Origin: Pomphorhynchus laevis
Lineage: Eukaryota > Acanthocephala > Palaeacanthocephala > Echinorhynchida > Pomphorhynchidae
DNA length: 64,000 nt
NCBI GenBank assembly: GCA_012934845.2
Contig: WNNJ02000901.1
Span: 1 to 64,000, forward strand
Reading direction: 5' to 3'
This document shows positions 37,659 to 49,245 of the stretch, piece after piece. Positions within the stretch are counted from its first letter, which is position 1, and each line of letters starts with the position of its first letter. Position numbers and translations under genes: made by a program. The notes below the pieces were generated by a model. It made no database searches. It was not told where the DNA came from and saw nothing but the letters and a program-made list of their open reading frames with translations.

Positions 37659-38190
37659 AACTTTAAATAAATCTAAATTATATAAAATCTTAAGATTAAA
37701 TTTTTTTAAATTTATATCTAGTACAAAATACGTAGAGGCAGTTTAATGATTTTATTTGTAAATTTTATATTATTTCACAAATACTCTGTTCAGAACATTC
37801 ATTTTTTTAACAATGAAGGGTCTTAAACTGTTCATTAGGTAACGTAAAGACTCGTTGATTTTAATTTTTAAATTATTTCTTAAGATTATGTTTTGAAAAA
37901 GTGACCAAAAAAACACGAATTATAATCAAACATGAATGTTGCCTTCCTGTATGTTTTAAATTCATATACAGCAAATGTGATTTGAAAGCTAAAATGACGA
38001 TACGAATCAGGCGACCGCATGAAGCAGTGATGCAGGTATATCGAATATCTGGAAGCCTTATCGTGAATAATGCCAAGTGCAAAAATTATCAGGTAACACA
38101 AAAAGTCAAATAAAGCTCAATTACTATCAAAACCTTCTCTAAACATTTTGATAAGAAATTCAACATTACAAATAAGGAGTCGAAATGCGG
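37659..38190. repeat. 532-bp repeat R, copy 1
   Basis: The stretch is nearly identical to 50694-51225, differing by about one base in a T run. It contains the same open frames on both strands (for example a 70-codon plus frame with TRIIIKHECCLPVCFKFIYS), but a coding role is not supported. Its left end is partly duplicated at 37487-37540. Near identity in AT-rich non-coding DNA implies recent duplication or an active mobile unit. No terminal inverted repeats were seen. Confidence 0.85.
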
Positions 38191-38280
38191 GTATCCTAAT
38201 CTGATTATTCAGATTAAGGGTAATTCTGTTTTTTCGATCTTTGAACATTGTTTAAGCGTGTGTTAAGGTGCCTATGGATG

Positions 38281-38345
38281 ATTATTGCAGTCACTGTACT
38301 GATGAGATCTGTTAGAGCGAAACGCGTCTACCGTTGTTGCAGTTT
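38281..38345 (+). ncRNA. hammerhead ribozyme, type I with short stem III
   Basis: The catalytic core is complete: CTGATGA at 38299-38305, GAAA at 38319-38322 and GTC at 38326-38328. Stem II is GATCT/AGAGC with one A-G mismatch and a GTT loop. Stem III is the palindrome ACGCGT, two pairs if folded alone, six if two RNAs dimerise. Stem I pairs 38284-38298 with 38329-38343, with 13 of 15 positions paired (three wobbles) and mismatches at 38295 and 38292. Cleavage would follow C38328. A short palindromic stem III is known from hammerheads of Penelope-like elements and retrozymes; the core also resembles the schistosome Sm-alpha ribozyme. No coding part of its host element is attached. Confidence 0.85.
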
Positions 38346-38559
38346 GTCGTCACATAGGATGACTGGGCATACGTAGCGACTTTTAATATTGAGAGAATAA
38401 TTCGGTTCTATTTATTGGTCTGATGAGGATATATAGAATGTTGTCTGGTATTTAAGCCTCCTTATGAGGAAAAAATAGTGATTTATTTATAAGTACACCA
38501 TTAGGTGTCCCACTAAAAAAGCATCATGCAACTAATAATATACATAGATATAGATAAAA

Positions 38560-39345
38560 TAAAAACAAAAACAGTCGAGTTCAACGTTAGTGCGAGCTAA
38601 AAGTCTTCCACTAAGGAAGAAGCACTCAGTGTCTTTCGCACACCTGAGAGTCCAGTCGAGGAGGACGATGCTAGGTAATTTCGAGATGAGGAGCTTCAGA
38701 AACTTTTGTCTTTGCACTCGGTGACCTCCTCTGAAAACGAAGTCTAATTACGAGATTGCTCAGGTACCTCAAAGGCGTACCTAAGCATTCCCTCTTAATG
38801 ACAGATACTGGACCCGTTTCAGGGGCCAGCTTGCTCTCTTCAGGACACTTTTAAATCTATTCAAGTTTGATCCGACAAACCATTTAACCGTAATGGTAAA
38901 CCATAAGTATCTTACTCTATTTGTAAAGACTCTGAGTGGTTGATTATTCAATATAGAAAAGAGATATGCTATTTATAGTTTCTTTAATTTTTTCTTTGTC
39001 GCAGGGGCGCCATTAAAGATTACCACCTGCTATTTAGATGAATTGATAAGATTGGATAGGAATAGCTGGTCTTATCTTAAAAAAAGCGGCTCAGCCTGAG
39101 ACTACATCTTTGCCACTATATTCAGAAAACAGGGATTGGTATTATCAGCGAATACCACTAAATGTTGATCACTTTTGAAAGGTTTGAAATGTACAATGGA
39201 GGCAGCAACGTATACGATAGGAGAAAGCGGTGAGCCTTGATGCTTATCTGTAATAGGGTAAAACTGACGTGCAACAGGGTCGTCTTCATAGAAGAACCGC
39301 TTGGTATACAGCAAAGTCTACACCAAGTATTCATCACGAATAATT
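38560..39345 (-). mobile_element. LINE family A, 5'-truncated copy (A4)
   Basis: The minus strand carries RT segments LLYTKRFFYEDDPVARQFYP and HQGSPLSPIVYVAAS (39314-39200), then the family A 3' region, alignable with 51940-52250. YADDT is altered to FADNT. The copy ends near 38560. A Rex1-like LINE tail begins directly on its right, in the opposite orientation. Confidence 0.75.
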
Positions 39346-39399
39346 CACTTGCATGGAGTACAACAATATCTTCGAATAGCTGGGGCTTCTTTGTATAAA

Positions 39400-40310
39400 C
39401 AAAGTATGAGTTGTTTCGTGCTCTAGGTAGGAATTCTGAATCATTTCCAGTAAGCGTTGGGCTTTGTCAGGGTTGTCCTTTCTCTCCACATTTGGTCTAT
39501 GTTTACATGAACTATGGAATGCCAAGCGGCAGGGATGTTGGTTAGTACCTCTAAGACTGTCTATATGTGTTCGTCTCGGATTCAGGTGCCAATGTCAATC
39601 CGGATTGGGGAACAGGTTTCCTGATGTGGAGGATTTCAAGTATCTTGGGGGTACAGTTCTCGAGGGACTGCAGGCGCATCAAGGAGAATGAGTAGCGGAT
39701 TTGTGCCGCTAACGCAGCAATGCGTTCTTTGTACAGGTATGTCGTGGTGGTGCGGGAATTGAATCTTTAGGAGAAGCTTTCGGTTTACCACACAATCTTC
39801 GTTCCTATCTTACCCTATGGTTATGAGCTTTGGGTTTTGACCCAAAAGATTATATCTCAGATACATGAGACCGAAATGAGGTTCTTTCGCGGTGTTGTCG
39901 GTTTTAGTTTTAGAGATAAGGTTTAGAGATAAGGATTGGCTAGGATTAAAGTCCTGCTTCTCCACATCGAAAAAGTCAGTTGAGGTCACTAAGACACGTT
40001 TTGAGGATTCCTAGGGATCGCCTTCCTCCGAGGTTTTCCTGGCCGGACTTTCTGGAAAGAGACCTTGAGGTAGAGATCGATACCGGTGGAGAGATCAAAT
40101 TTTAAAAATCGCTGAAGATTGTCTTGGGTTATCTGAAAGAGAACTCTGGTCTGTCACCAAGGATCGCGATGTCTGGAGTAGTTTGGTTCGTGCACTGCCT
40201 TCACGACCCGACATCCGGACAAGTGGTTGACAGGAAAAATTTTGTATATATATTGTTTTCTTGTCAAGAAATTGTTTCACTGTTAATTACAATTAACAAG
40301 AGATAATTAA
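39400..40310 (+). mobile_element. Rex1/Babar-like LINE, 3' half relic (C2)
   Basis: The plus strand, across several frame changes, shows SESFPVSVGLCQGCPFSPHL (RT motif with QGCPFSP, about 39435), FKYLGGTVLEGL (about 39630), RICAANAAMRSLYRYVVVVR, EKLSVYHTIFVPILPYGYEL, SQLRSLRHVLRIPRDRLPPR (about 39975) and a final DVWSSLVRALPSRPD-like end near 40200. The order and wording match Rex1/Babar LINEs of the CR1 group and the copy at 4430-5185. Confidence 0.65.
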
Positions 40311-41238
40311 CTTGCTACTATATATCATACAAACGCACAATCTACATCTATCGGATCGAAAACGAATGACAGAACCAGAGGTAATCGAATCGTCGGAGTA
40401 GAATCGAGTGATCGAACAAGGAGAGAATACTTTCAATTATGTTATTTTAAAAGTAATATTTAGCCAACAAGAAATATTTATTAGACTAACACTATTTATT
40501 TGGGACTTTTTAACTATGCCTGTAGGTATTTTTATTTAACAAAGTAGCGATTGTGGATGCATATTGATTCTCATAAGAATGCGTTTTTATCAATATATAG
40601 TACAATATTCTAATTTCATTTATTTTTAAATTTAATATTACATTTAAATATGTTAATGGAGATATTTTAATGTTTATGGTCTGCTATTGATCAAAAATAA
40701 AATGACAGTAAGACAATGTTAATAGTAGGATATATTTCCACAATATTAAAAATGTTATGTTTAATTTTATATGTATTAAATAATAATTATTTTGTTAGAC
40801 AATATTACAAATTGAAATAATCAAATTTTTGCAGTTATTTTTAAATAAGTCAAGAATAAAATATAAAAATCACACTATCTCATTATTAAATGCAAACGAC
40901 GACTAAGTTCTTCCCCCAGCTGCATCAACATAATTGGTAAAGTTTATGATGAAACTGGACAATCAGACAAATATTATTAAGTTCATAACAATACGACACT
41001 GTCCTTACCACTAGAAGCATCAAACTCGTATCAAAATATTAACGATGTTGCTCAACGATGAAACGACTCTATTTCAAAATAAATAAATAAAAATAAATAA
41101 ATGATTTTTTTAATAAAATAACATAAGGACCCCAAGGGGAAGAGTAAGGAAAAAAAGAAAACAACAAGTTTAAAGAAATAAATTGTTACTAGCAGAATTC
41201 TCCCTTGTCTTTCAAGTCTTCACCCATCCATCACAGCA
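40311..41238. other. no gene seen
   Basis: AT-rich spacer between two LINE copies with short AAAT-type runs (41085-41105) and nothing recognisable. Confidence 0.5.
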
Positions 41239-43479
41239 TCAGGGGAATTTCTCCCTTAATGACAGATGCTGGGCCCGTGTCAAGGCCCAACTAGCTCTCT
41301 TCAGGATACGTTTAAGTTTATCCAGTTCAGCTTTAGCTGACCAGTTCACGGTCACAGTGAACCCCAGGTATTTTACTCGACTAGAGAAGATAGGGTGTGG
41401 ATCATTAGGCAATATGGAGGATATGGCAGAGATTGCTAATCTCTTAAGCTTTTTCTTCGTCGCATGGGTGCCATGAAAAACAACCACCTGCGATTTCGAG
41501 GAGTTTAAAATAAGGTTGGATTTGGGTAACTGGTCACTTAATCTTAAAAAGAATTGGCTGATGTCAGGGGCCACGTCCTTGCACCTACGTCCAGAAAATA
41601 GGGCTGTGGTATCATCAGCGTATACCACTAGACATTTTTCGCGTTTGAATATTTTGAAAAGTTGTATGGAGGCAGCAAGATATAAGATAGGATAAAGTGG
41701 TGAACCTTGAGGCACTCCAGTAATAGGGTAGAACTGACGCGCATCGGGGTCGTCTTCATAATAGAAACGCTTGGTGTACAACAGTATCTCCACCCTGTTA
41801 ACAATCCTCGCAGGCAACCCAAGGGACCTGAGGGAAGAGATAACAAAGGGAATGGAGATGCGGTCAAATGCAGCAGAGAAATCAAGGATACAGCCACTAC
41901 CAGTTGATGGCTATTTTCCCGACAAAACTGCTGCACCTCACCAACTGCTGAATGGACCGAGCGACCTTTGACGAACCCATGCAAACCAGGTGGGATTAGA
42001 TTATGCCTACTCAGATGATCACGGATTCTACGCGCAACGCAGCGCTTTCTCGTAGATCGAAATGAGGGAATTTTGAATCGAGATGGGCCGCAGGTCTTTT
42101 GGAGAGCGAACCGGATTTCTCTTAGGGATAAAAATTCGCTTACTTAAATTGATGCCGGCTACATCAGCAGGAGATGCTAAAAGCATGGTGACGGCCACTT
42201 CTCTCCTTTGATAGGCTGTCAAAAGCTGACAGACCCGAGAAGAGAGTGGAGCGATGGTTTTGGAGTTGCCCGGAAGAGGTCCCCAGGCATTAAGGATCTC
42301 AGGGACTGAGATATCCCTACTCCTGAGGTCCTCCCAAGGCGGAATTGGTTGTGGTGATTGCGTGGCTCCATAATTATGTAGGGTAAGTGACTCCTCAAAA
42401 ACTTTAGCAAGACCAATACTGACAATCCAACCAGATGCCCTCTCCATCCAGCAGACAAATCTCTCTTTCTTGAATATCTTCCATAAGGAAGACTGGGTTG
42501 GATTAAGGGAAGCAATACTAGCCCTATCCTTACCCAGCTGGAACCTATATCTAGTGCTCCAATATTCTTTCGAGAGAGCCTGTCGTGCAGAAGTGGAGAG
42601 ATTGGGTGAATGACGCAGATGTGCTAGGGTCTTGAGTTTCGTCGGAGTCGGATTGTAAACGCGACCTTTATAGGTAGTCGATAAATTCCCGGTAGCTTGC
42701 GAAGAGAGGTAGGTATTGAATTCGGTTAAACTCTCATTCCCAATTCAGGAGAAGCGACTGATAGCTGCCTGGAAGATCGCCACTCTGATCGGATCAAAGT
42801 AGAATCTCCTCCGGAGCAGCGTATCCTCCTCAATCCGCCAGCGAATTAGGCCATGAGAGGTGGACAGATGTTGACGCGACTGTTCAGTACAGAGGGGTTT
42901 AAGCAACCACCTCTCGTGAATCAGTAGAAGGTCGAGGAGAGAATTTGTTGTAGAACAATGAAAGGTTGAAGAAGGTGGTTTATAAATGAAGAACCGGTTC
43001 CTAGCTCTGCGGAGTGCAGCATTAATCCAAGGACTAGTCATGTCGTTGAAATCACCCAGAATCATGTTGTAACCGCTGTCAATGATCTTATCCAGGAGGT
43101 CACGGTTCTTGTGAATCTCCACTGGACGAATGTAGACATTGGCTAGACTGAGGCGCTTACCGTTCTTACAAAGATAAACTACCAGACAAAACAGGGCTGG
43201 ACAAGAGTAGTTTATCAAGAGGGAAGATCTTAAGGAGCATTTAACTAAGGTCAAGAGTCCTTGAGATGAAGAGGAGTGAGGCAGGGTTATGTAAGGAGTA
43301 AAGTGGGATTGGATGTGCTTTGGAATAAATCGGGTAATGTCCAGAGGAAGACGGATAGACTGCGTCTCCTGAAGGACTATAACATCTGCATCTCGGCTTG
43401 AGAGAAGTCTAAGGGCAGAAGCTCCTCCCGAATTCGACTGAACAATGTTCAGTGAAAAAGGATCACCGTTACTTGACAT
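41239..43479 (-). CDS. LINE family A ORF2 (copy A1): endonuclease and reverse transcriptase, broken
   Basis: The N-terminal apurinic-like endonuclease is well kept (43479-42745). It has DVIVLQETQS with the catalytic glutamate, YNMILGDFND with the Asp/Asn pair, TNSLLDLLLIHERW, and STSHGLIRW with the catalytic His. A frame break near 42745 follows. The RT then lies in three pieces: KRIFIPKRNPVRSPKDLRPI (about 42120), HGFVKGRSVHSAVGEVQQFC (about 41975) and ITGVPQGSPLYPILYLAAS with LVVYADDTTALFS (about 41720-41620). No RNase H is seen. This is an APE-type LINE near the I/Jockey/R1 assemblage, judging from the CCHC ORF1 next to it. About three breaks make it inactive. Confidence 0.8.
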
Positions 43480-43492
43480 TGTGTTAAAGGGG

Positions 43493-44742
43493 TTAACCGG
43501 GATTACCAGCCCTAGATCTAGACGGAACTAGGGGTAGGGGGTAGCCCCCACTGCCACCAGCGACGTCCGAGGCTGGCACTTTCCCTGGGAAAGTGTCATC
43601 ATCTTCCGATAAATTAGACCGGGAGGCTTTTGCTTTTTTGACCATCAGATCTTTCATTTTTATAGGAGGGATGGAAGTGTCGGAACTTTGCCGTTTATTG
43701 GAGGCAGGCACTTTCGTAACGGCCTGTTCAGTTGGAGAGTACATGTTGGAACAGAGATGCCCGATTAAACTTTCAATTCGTGTCATGGGTGCATCGATCT
43801 TCACATCGATCAACTTCAACATCTCAGAATCAGTTATACGGTAAGATTCAGCAGGACGGTAGGTCAGGCTAACTTTGACCTGAGGAGCCTGAGCAGAGAA
43901 GAATGACACATACTTTTTGAATACGCAGCAGCGGCGCGACCGCGCCGGGTGTCTGTCACCGCAATTCACACAAGAAGGTTTAGAGGAACAGTGAACATCG
44001 GAATTAATAGATGAGCATTCATTGTCACCGCAAACAACACAGGATACAGCTAGTCCACATGTAGAGGCCCAATTCCCCCACCGATGACAAGTATTGCAAT
44101 GAGGATAAACGTGACTATCCTCCTCGATCTTCATAAAGCGGAGATTGAAGCCCAGCAACGGGTTTGAGGCAGAGTTAGCCAGGAGATCGGCTTGATCTGA
44201 ATCAAAATTTGCGAATGCCACCGGTATTGCTCTCCCTTCTTTGCTAACAATGGGCCTTATAGAGGAGAGCTTATACAATTTCTTCATATCCAAAATATCA
44301 TTATCACTGAGAACTAATGGGAAGTTAGTAATCTTGAGAGTCGCATTAATAGGTTTACAGGTTAATTTCCCTATTGAGTCTTGGTTAGACCTGAAAAAGT
44401 CTGTATATGCCTTCAGCAAGTCACCAGAGGCGAACGAAGCCTTAAGTTTATTGTCATAGGATCTTACAGAGGAGAATATGACTCTGTTTTTATATTGAAC
44501 AGCGAAGGGACGAAGAAATACGGAGAATAAATCGCTGTTTTTTAGGGGAATTTTTCCCGTGATTATACATAAGTTTTTTGCTTTTTGATGGGAGGTAACA
44601 CCTCCCCTCTTTCATAACATAAACAAAACTGACTAACCTTGTAATCCTTGTCTGCAGTCGGGGAAGAACCAGAAATCTTACCTTGTTTATCGTTGAAAAT
44701 GACAGTTTCTTGCAAAACGTTTGATCGCTCCGTACACATTTT
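43493..44742 (-). CDS. LINE family A ORF1 (copy A1): gag-like CCHC protein, broken
   Basis: The main open part (44419-43493, 308 residues) holds a fold resembling ORF1 nucleic-acid-binding proteins (KITNFPLVLSDNDILDMKKL) and a cysteine array YPHCNTCHRWGNWASTC, CVVCGDNEC and CVNCGDRHPARSRRC. These are CCHC-type knuckles, though the first has Asn where His is expected. The true start is probably the ATG near 44742, from which a frame runs to an early stop; the frame then continues in another register up to the main part. ORF1 ends 13 bases before ORF2 begins. Knuckle proteins of this kind bind the LINE RNA. Confidence 0.75.
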
Positions 44743-44755
44743 TTCGTGAATGAAT

Positions 44756-44768
44756 TGTGACTCTATTT
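44756..44768. repeat. 13-bp target-site duplication of LINE B, left copy
   Basis: TGTGACTCTATTT here is repeated exactly at 49423-49435, at the far side of LINE B. Confidence 0.7.
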
Positions 44769-45374
44769 AAAAAAATTAATGATTTATTAAAGTAAAAAAA
44801 ACACAAAATTCATATATATTTTCGTTTTTTTTTCTGACTTTTTCGACCCCAGCCAAGTATGGAGCCCCAGTCGAGTTTCCTTTCTTTCTTCTTTTTTCTT
44901 TGTTTTTGCAGGTTTCGATTGAGATTTCTTTGGTTGGATGTCGAGGATAAGAATTATAAACAAAAATTAAAAATGATAAACTGCTAAAATTCAATTCTAA
45001 AAAATAAAAATTCAAAATCATCATAAAAAACAAAATTTGGATAAAATTGATATTACCAATAAAACAAAAAATATTTTGTAACATTATCTTAAAATTATTT
45101 AAACAATGACAAAAAATGAAGATAGAATACATTTAATTATACTTTTCTTAATTTCTCTAATTTCCCTGACAAAGCACTTGTAGGCAAGCGCAATATAAAA
45201 TTAATATATACATCTAATTTTAGAAAAATAATCAAACAAATTTCAAACAAGATAAACAAAAAATTATTCAAAACATTTGATTTTTAAAATGGTAAAATAA
45301 AACATTTTTTAATCAATTTATTTTTAATTTCAATTTCAATCATAAAAAAATATTTATTAAAATTACTAATCGTT

Positions 45375-47885
45375 TTAAAAATAGATATCGTTGTTCTGGA
45401 GGGCGGTGTTTGAGTAGAAGTACAATCCGCTCAATACAAACGCATCGAGCACAATTACACATCTACCCAAACCGGCATTTAATCGTCTCGCTCTTTCAAA
45501 CATACGTAGCCCTTTTCTAACTAATTCGAAACACCTGGCCATATCTGACCTAGGATGCAAACGTGGTTCGAAAACGGATCCCAGAATGCGCACCCGACGC
45601 TTTCGATTCCCTGGAAGAGAATCGAGGAGACGAGTGTGCTTTCCAGGACGCCGAAATCTGTAATGAACAAAATTGCTCTTCGCTGGGTTTAAAGACAAGC
45701 CAAACTTCGCTAAGCGATGAGCAACAATGTTCATTACAGACTTCATTCGCCCTTCAAACCTTGCATCCGACATAGTATTTCTCTTAAATGCGATCGAGAT
45801 GTCGTCCGCATAAATGATAGCGTGGGTGTTCCTATCCAAAAGACCCTCCAGAACTCCCCTCGTCACTATCATATAAATGATAGGAGACAGAGGTGAGCCC
45901 TGGGGAAGTCCTTTGTTGAGATGATAGTACTTACCCCCGTAATCATCCAAGTAGAAAGTTCTTGCTTTTAATATACCCAGGACACGATGCAACAAATTAC
46001 TCGGTATACCATCACTGGTTAACGTTGTAACTATTGCATCATGCCCCAAGTTGTCGAAGGCCGCCGACACATCCAGCGAATAGAGGACTGCAGGTCGTCT
46101 ATCGCTGGTGAGAAAACTCTGCATGGACCTTACTGCCTTAACAGTTCCCCTTCCTCTACGAAACCCGTGAATGTGGTCTCCCAACATATCACGATCTTCG
46201 TAGAATCGGGAAAGGATCCTAGCAAGAGCTCTCTCATACACCATAACAATATTATTAGATATTGTTATGGGTCTTGTGTCTTTAGCATTCGACACCCATC
46301 TTCCCTTCGCAAGGAACACCACTTTTCCGACCGCAATATCACACCAAGATGCTAAAGGTACTCCTAGCATCTTGGCAGCAATATCCGTCCGAACCCTATC
46401 GACGACCAATTTGGTCGCAGCAGCGCATGCCGAAGACCCGTTAGACGAAGTCTTTGGCACGACTGGCCACGCACTCAAAATGTCCTCGATAGTGATGTCC
46501 TCTTGCGAATTGTCGATTGTCGAAAACAAGAGTTCCATACGGATCTTCATCATTTTCCTCTCGGTCCATCCTTCAGCATTGGCCAGGTGTTTCATTTTCA
46601 TTTCATGAAGTACATTCCCAAAACCCTTAGAGGATATCCACTTAGAAGCCGCTGCCCTCCAAGAACGGAAGGTGGTTCGCCTAATGGTTTGCCACCATTC
46701 CTTTGAAAAATTCTTGTAAGACAGCAACTTTTTAGCGTCTACCCTCTGCTCCAACTCTTGAATATCATTCTTGAGCAGAGCCATTTGAGCGATTCTCTGA
46801 GACGAAGGATTCGCATCCGTTCGTAAACCTCAGAGAATACGTTTCAAATGAAGAGCTTTAGGAGTGTACTTGATGTTGGGCGGTCGTTTAGTAGTTAAAA
46901 ATTTATTTGCATTACTAAAAATTGCATTATTTAAAATTAATAGAGAATTTGATTCTTTTAATTTATTTGTAAAATTTGTCAAAAACGTCTCATCTAAAAT
47001 ATTCAAACAATCGAAAAAATTAAAATTATTATTTATTATAAAATTATTATTGCAAATACTAAAATTTATTATTTCATTAAAAGTATTTTTTAAAATAGTA
47101 CAAAAAATATCTTTATTATTTAAATTTATCATTACTTCGCTTATTGATCTATTAAAAGCTTGTATACCGGCCCGTGTCGGTTGGAATCTTATCTTGAAAA
47201 CTAGTTCCTCCTTCCACGACCAATATACAAGCTTATGCCCATCATTAAAAGTATCTGGCAGCAAATTCTGCTGCCATTTAATTTTAAAATTTGTATTTTT
47301 GTTTTGCATAGCAAAATCTAACGTGGAGCAATAACCATTGCGACGACGGATAAATGTCCCTTCCGGGGGACATATGACCTCCCATGCTGGAGCGATCATG
47401 CTGCCCACCCGAGACCCACCGTCGTCGTTGAAATCTCCAATTAAAAATTGACCACCCAAATTGAAGATCTTCAACAGCATTGATCGAATCTCTCTCCTCC
47501 CCTTTTTCGAACTCCAGGCCCCCGGCTTGATGTAACAATTTGCTACATAAACTGGGCGTCTAGAGATGAAAAACCGGAGGAGCTGGAATGAACCTACTTC
47601 GCTAGTGCCATGCGATAGTAAAGATGCGCAAAAACGCTTCTTTACCACTGACACTAGGAAGAGTTCCATCCTGAGACCTTCTGCTGACACAAATGTGTCG
47701 CAGTCGTCGATCTTGCTGCTAAAAATCCTCAATTGATCGGGTGATCTTGCTTCCTGCAAGAGAAGCACATCTACCGGTATGAGACTGAAATACTGTATCA
47801 GGTTCTTAACAGAACCTATATTCCAACTCATTAGGCAGATGTCTTCAAGTGAAGAATACTCAATTCTTCGTTTTTTTTCTTGCAT
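45375..47885 (-). CDS. LINE family B ORF2: endonuclease and reverse transcriptase, one in-frame TGA
   Basis: About 835 codons. The endonuclease (47885-47150) has LMSWNIGSV, VDVLLLQEARS with the catalytic Glu, QFLIGDFNDDGG, STLDFAMQNK and FNDGHKLVYW. A middle region follows. A TGA at 46832-46830 stands in frame, and the frame stays open through GLRTDANPSSQRIAQ into the next ATG at 46784. The RT has KDTRPITISNNIVMVYERAL, DHIHGFRRGRGTV, LYSLDVSAAFDN, GLPQGSPLSPIIYMIVTRG and AIIYADDISIAFK; all catalytic Asp residues are present. The C-terminus is short with no RNase H. ORF2 overlaps ORF1 by 26 bases, as in several LINE groups. The TGA may be a simple lesion or a site of read-through or reinitiation. 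Confidence 0.88.
46782..46850 (-). other. 69-base extended hairpin around the ORF2 TGA
   Basis: Three collinear arm pairs nest around one loop: CATTTGA/TCAAATG (outermost), ATTCTCTGAG/CTCAGAGAAT (46792-46801 with 46829-46838) and ACGAAGGAT/ATCCGTTCGT with one bulged base. The loop is at 46811-46814. About 26 pairs form. The TGA codon lies in the middle stem. Confidence 0.75.
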
Positions 47886-49118
47886 TCGAAGCTTTGTGCC
47901 AGGAACTGCCCCTCCGACTCGACGTCACCTGAAGTGATTCAGGTAACGTCAGCATCTTTAAAGCAGTCCCTGGCGCTTTAATCGAAAGACCCTCAGAATC
48001 CGTCGATACTACTGAACAATTATTATTGTCCTCATTCTGAGGGCCTTGTATTTGTGACAAATCGTTGAAACGATTAAAAGTAGTCACCGAAATCGATGAC
48101 TTGTCTTTCTCCTGTTTCAACGATCTGTATTCGCGTAATGTTGTTGCGTTCAACTCCGATTTGAATTTCTTCAAATCGGATTCGTGGATTACAGCATCTT
48201 TTTTTAATTTTGCATTTTCCTGCCTTAAGGCAGCCATTTCTTTTTCAAGAGTAAGTACTCTCTCGATCAACATCGCTGCTTGTCCAGCGTGTTGATCCAG
48301 AGAGTGACTTTTGGCTGCCCTAAGGTAGGACTGAGCTTCCTCACAAGCCTTCTTGTTCTCACTGTTTACCCAGGCCAAGTAAGACTTGAACTCTGCACAA
48401 ACGTGTGAGTACGCCTTGTGAGGTTGCCTACAGTTTGCACATGTCGGCCTATTTTTATTTCCACATGCTTGTGTTTCGTGTTCTTCTCCGCAGTGGACGC
48501 AACGCGGTGACACTTCTCGACACATGTTCGAAAAATGTCCCCAGCGCTGACATCTATAACACTGCGGATACCGAAAGGCAGCATCGTCTTCGTCGAATAT
48601 CTTTACAGATATTCGATGTCCGCAGATGCTGCCTCCATCTTCTTTTAATTTTTTCAAACTACATATAGTTCCCTTCAAAAGAAAGGAACTATATGATTGA
48701 TTGTATGACTTGCATGTTTTCAGAATCCTTACATCATATTGATGTAAGAATTCTTCAACATCTTTCTTTCTCCGCAAATGTCGATAATTTCTATACCCTC
48801 TTCTCCAACTAAAGCCGCTTTGAATTTATCTTTCAAAGCTAAGCTTTTGAAAGAGATTCGGTAGAAATTATCTCTTTTGAAAAACCGTTCGAAGATTTCT
48901 CCTCGAACAGTTTTTCTTATTTCCCTCTCTATCTCTCTTATTTTTTTGTTTAGATTATGGTTTTCTTTACATGTTACTTTAAGTGCAAAAGAGTCTTGCT
49001 TTATAAGCAAGAGCCTCTTTTGCACTGAAGATTCTTTTTCTATATTTTTTAAATTTTCCTCCAGCTGGGAAGAAGATTTTCTCTTCCCAACTGGCTTAAG
49101 GCAATTAGTTCCTTCCAA
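47860..49118 (-). CDS. LINE family B ORF1: coiled-coil and CCHC protein, one frame shift
   Basis: The N-terminal piece (49118-48729) is basic and coiled-coil-like (LNKKIREIEREIRKTVRGEI). Its frame passes into that of the second piece (48777-47860) around 48740-48777, where the two overlap, so one small indel separates them. The second piece carries a classic knuckle CYRCQRWGHFSNMC and two further ones, CVHCGEEHETQAC and CANCRQPHKAYSHVC. A second coiled coil follows (LIERVLTLEKEMAALRQENA). It should bind the element's RNA and oligomerise. It overlaps ORF2 by 26 bases. Confidence 0.8.
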
Positions 49119-49200
49119 CTGTCCTTATGTACTTATGTTAGATGTATATATATGAATAAATAAAAACAAAAAACAAAAAGCAAATACAACAAACAAAAAT

Positions 49201-49245
49201 CAAAAAATAAAAATAAATAAATAAATAAATAGAAAATAAATAAAC
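49201..49245. repeat. (AAAT)n-type simple repeat
   Basis: AAATAAATAAATAAATAAAT and related units lie within the presumed 5' UTR of LINE B. Confidence 0.85.

Noticed and set aside
37873-38113. ORFs of about 70 codons on both strands, repeated at 50909-51149
   Set aside because: Identical only because they lie in repeat R; both strands are open equally, so no coding claim is made.
46864-47334. 156-codon plus ORF rich in Leu/Lys/Ile
   Set aside because: It is the antisense shadow of the LINE B ORF2 hinge region.
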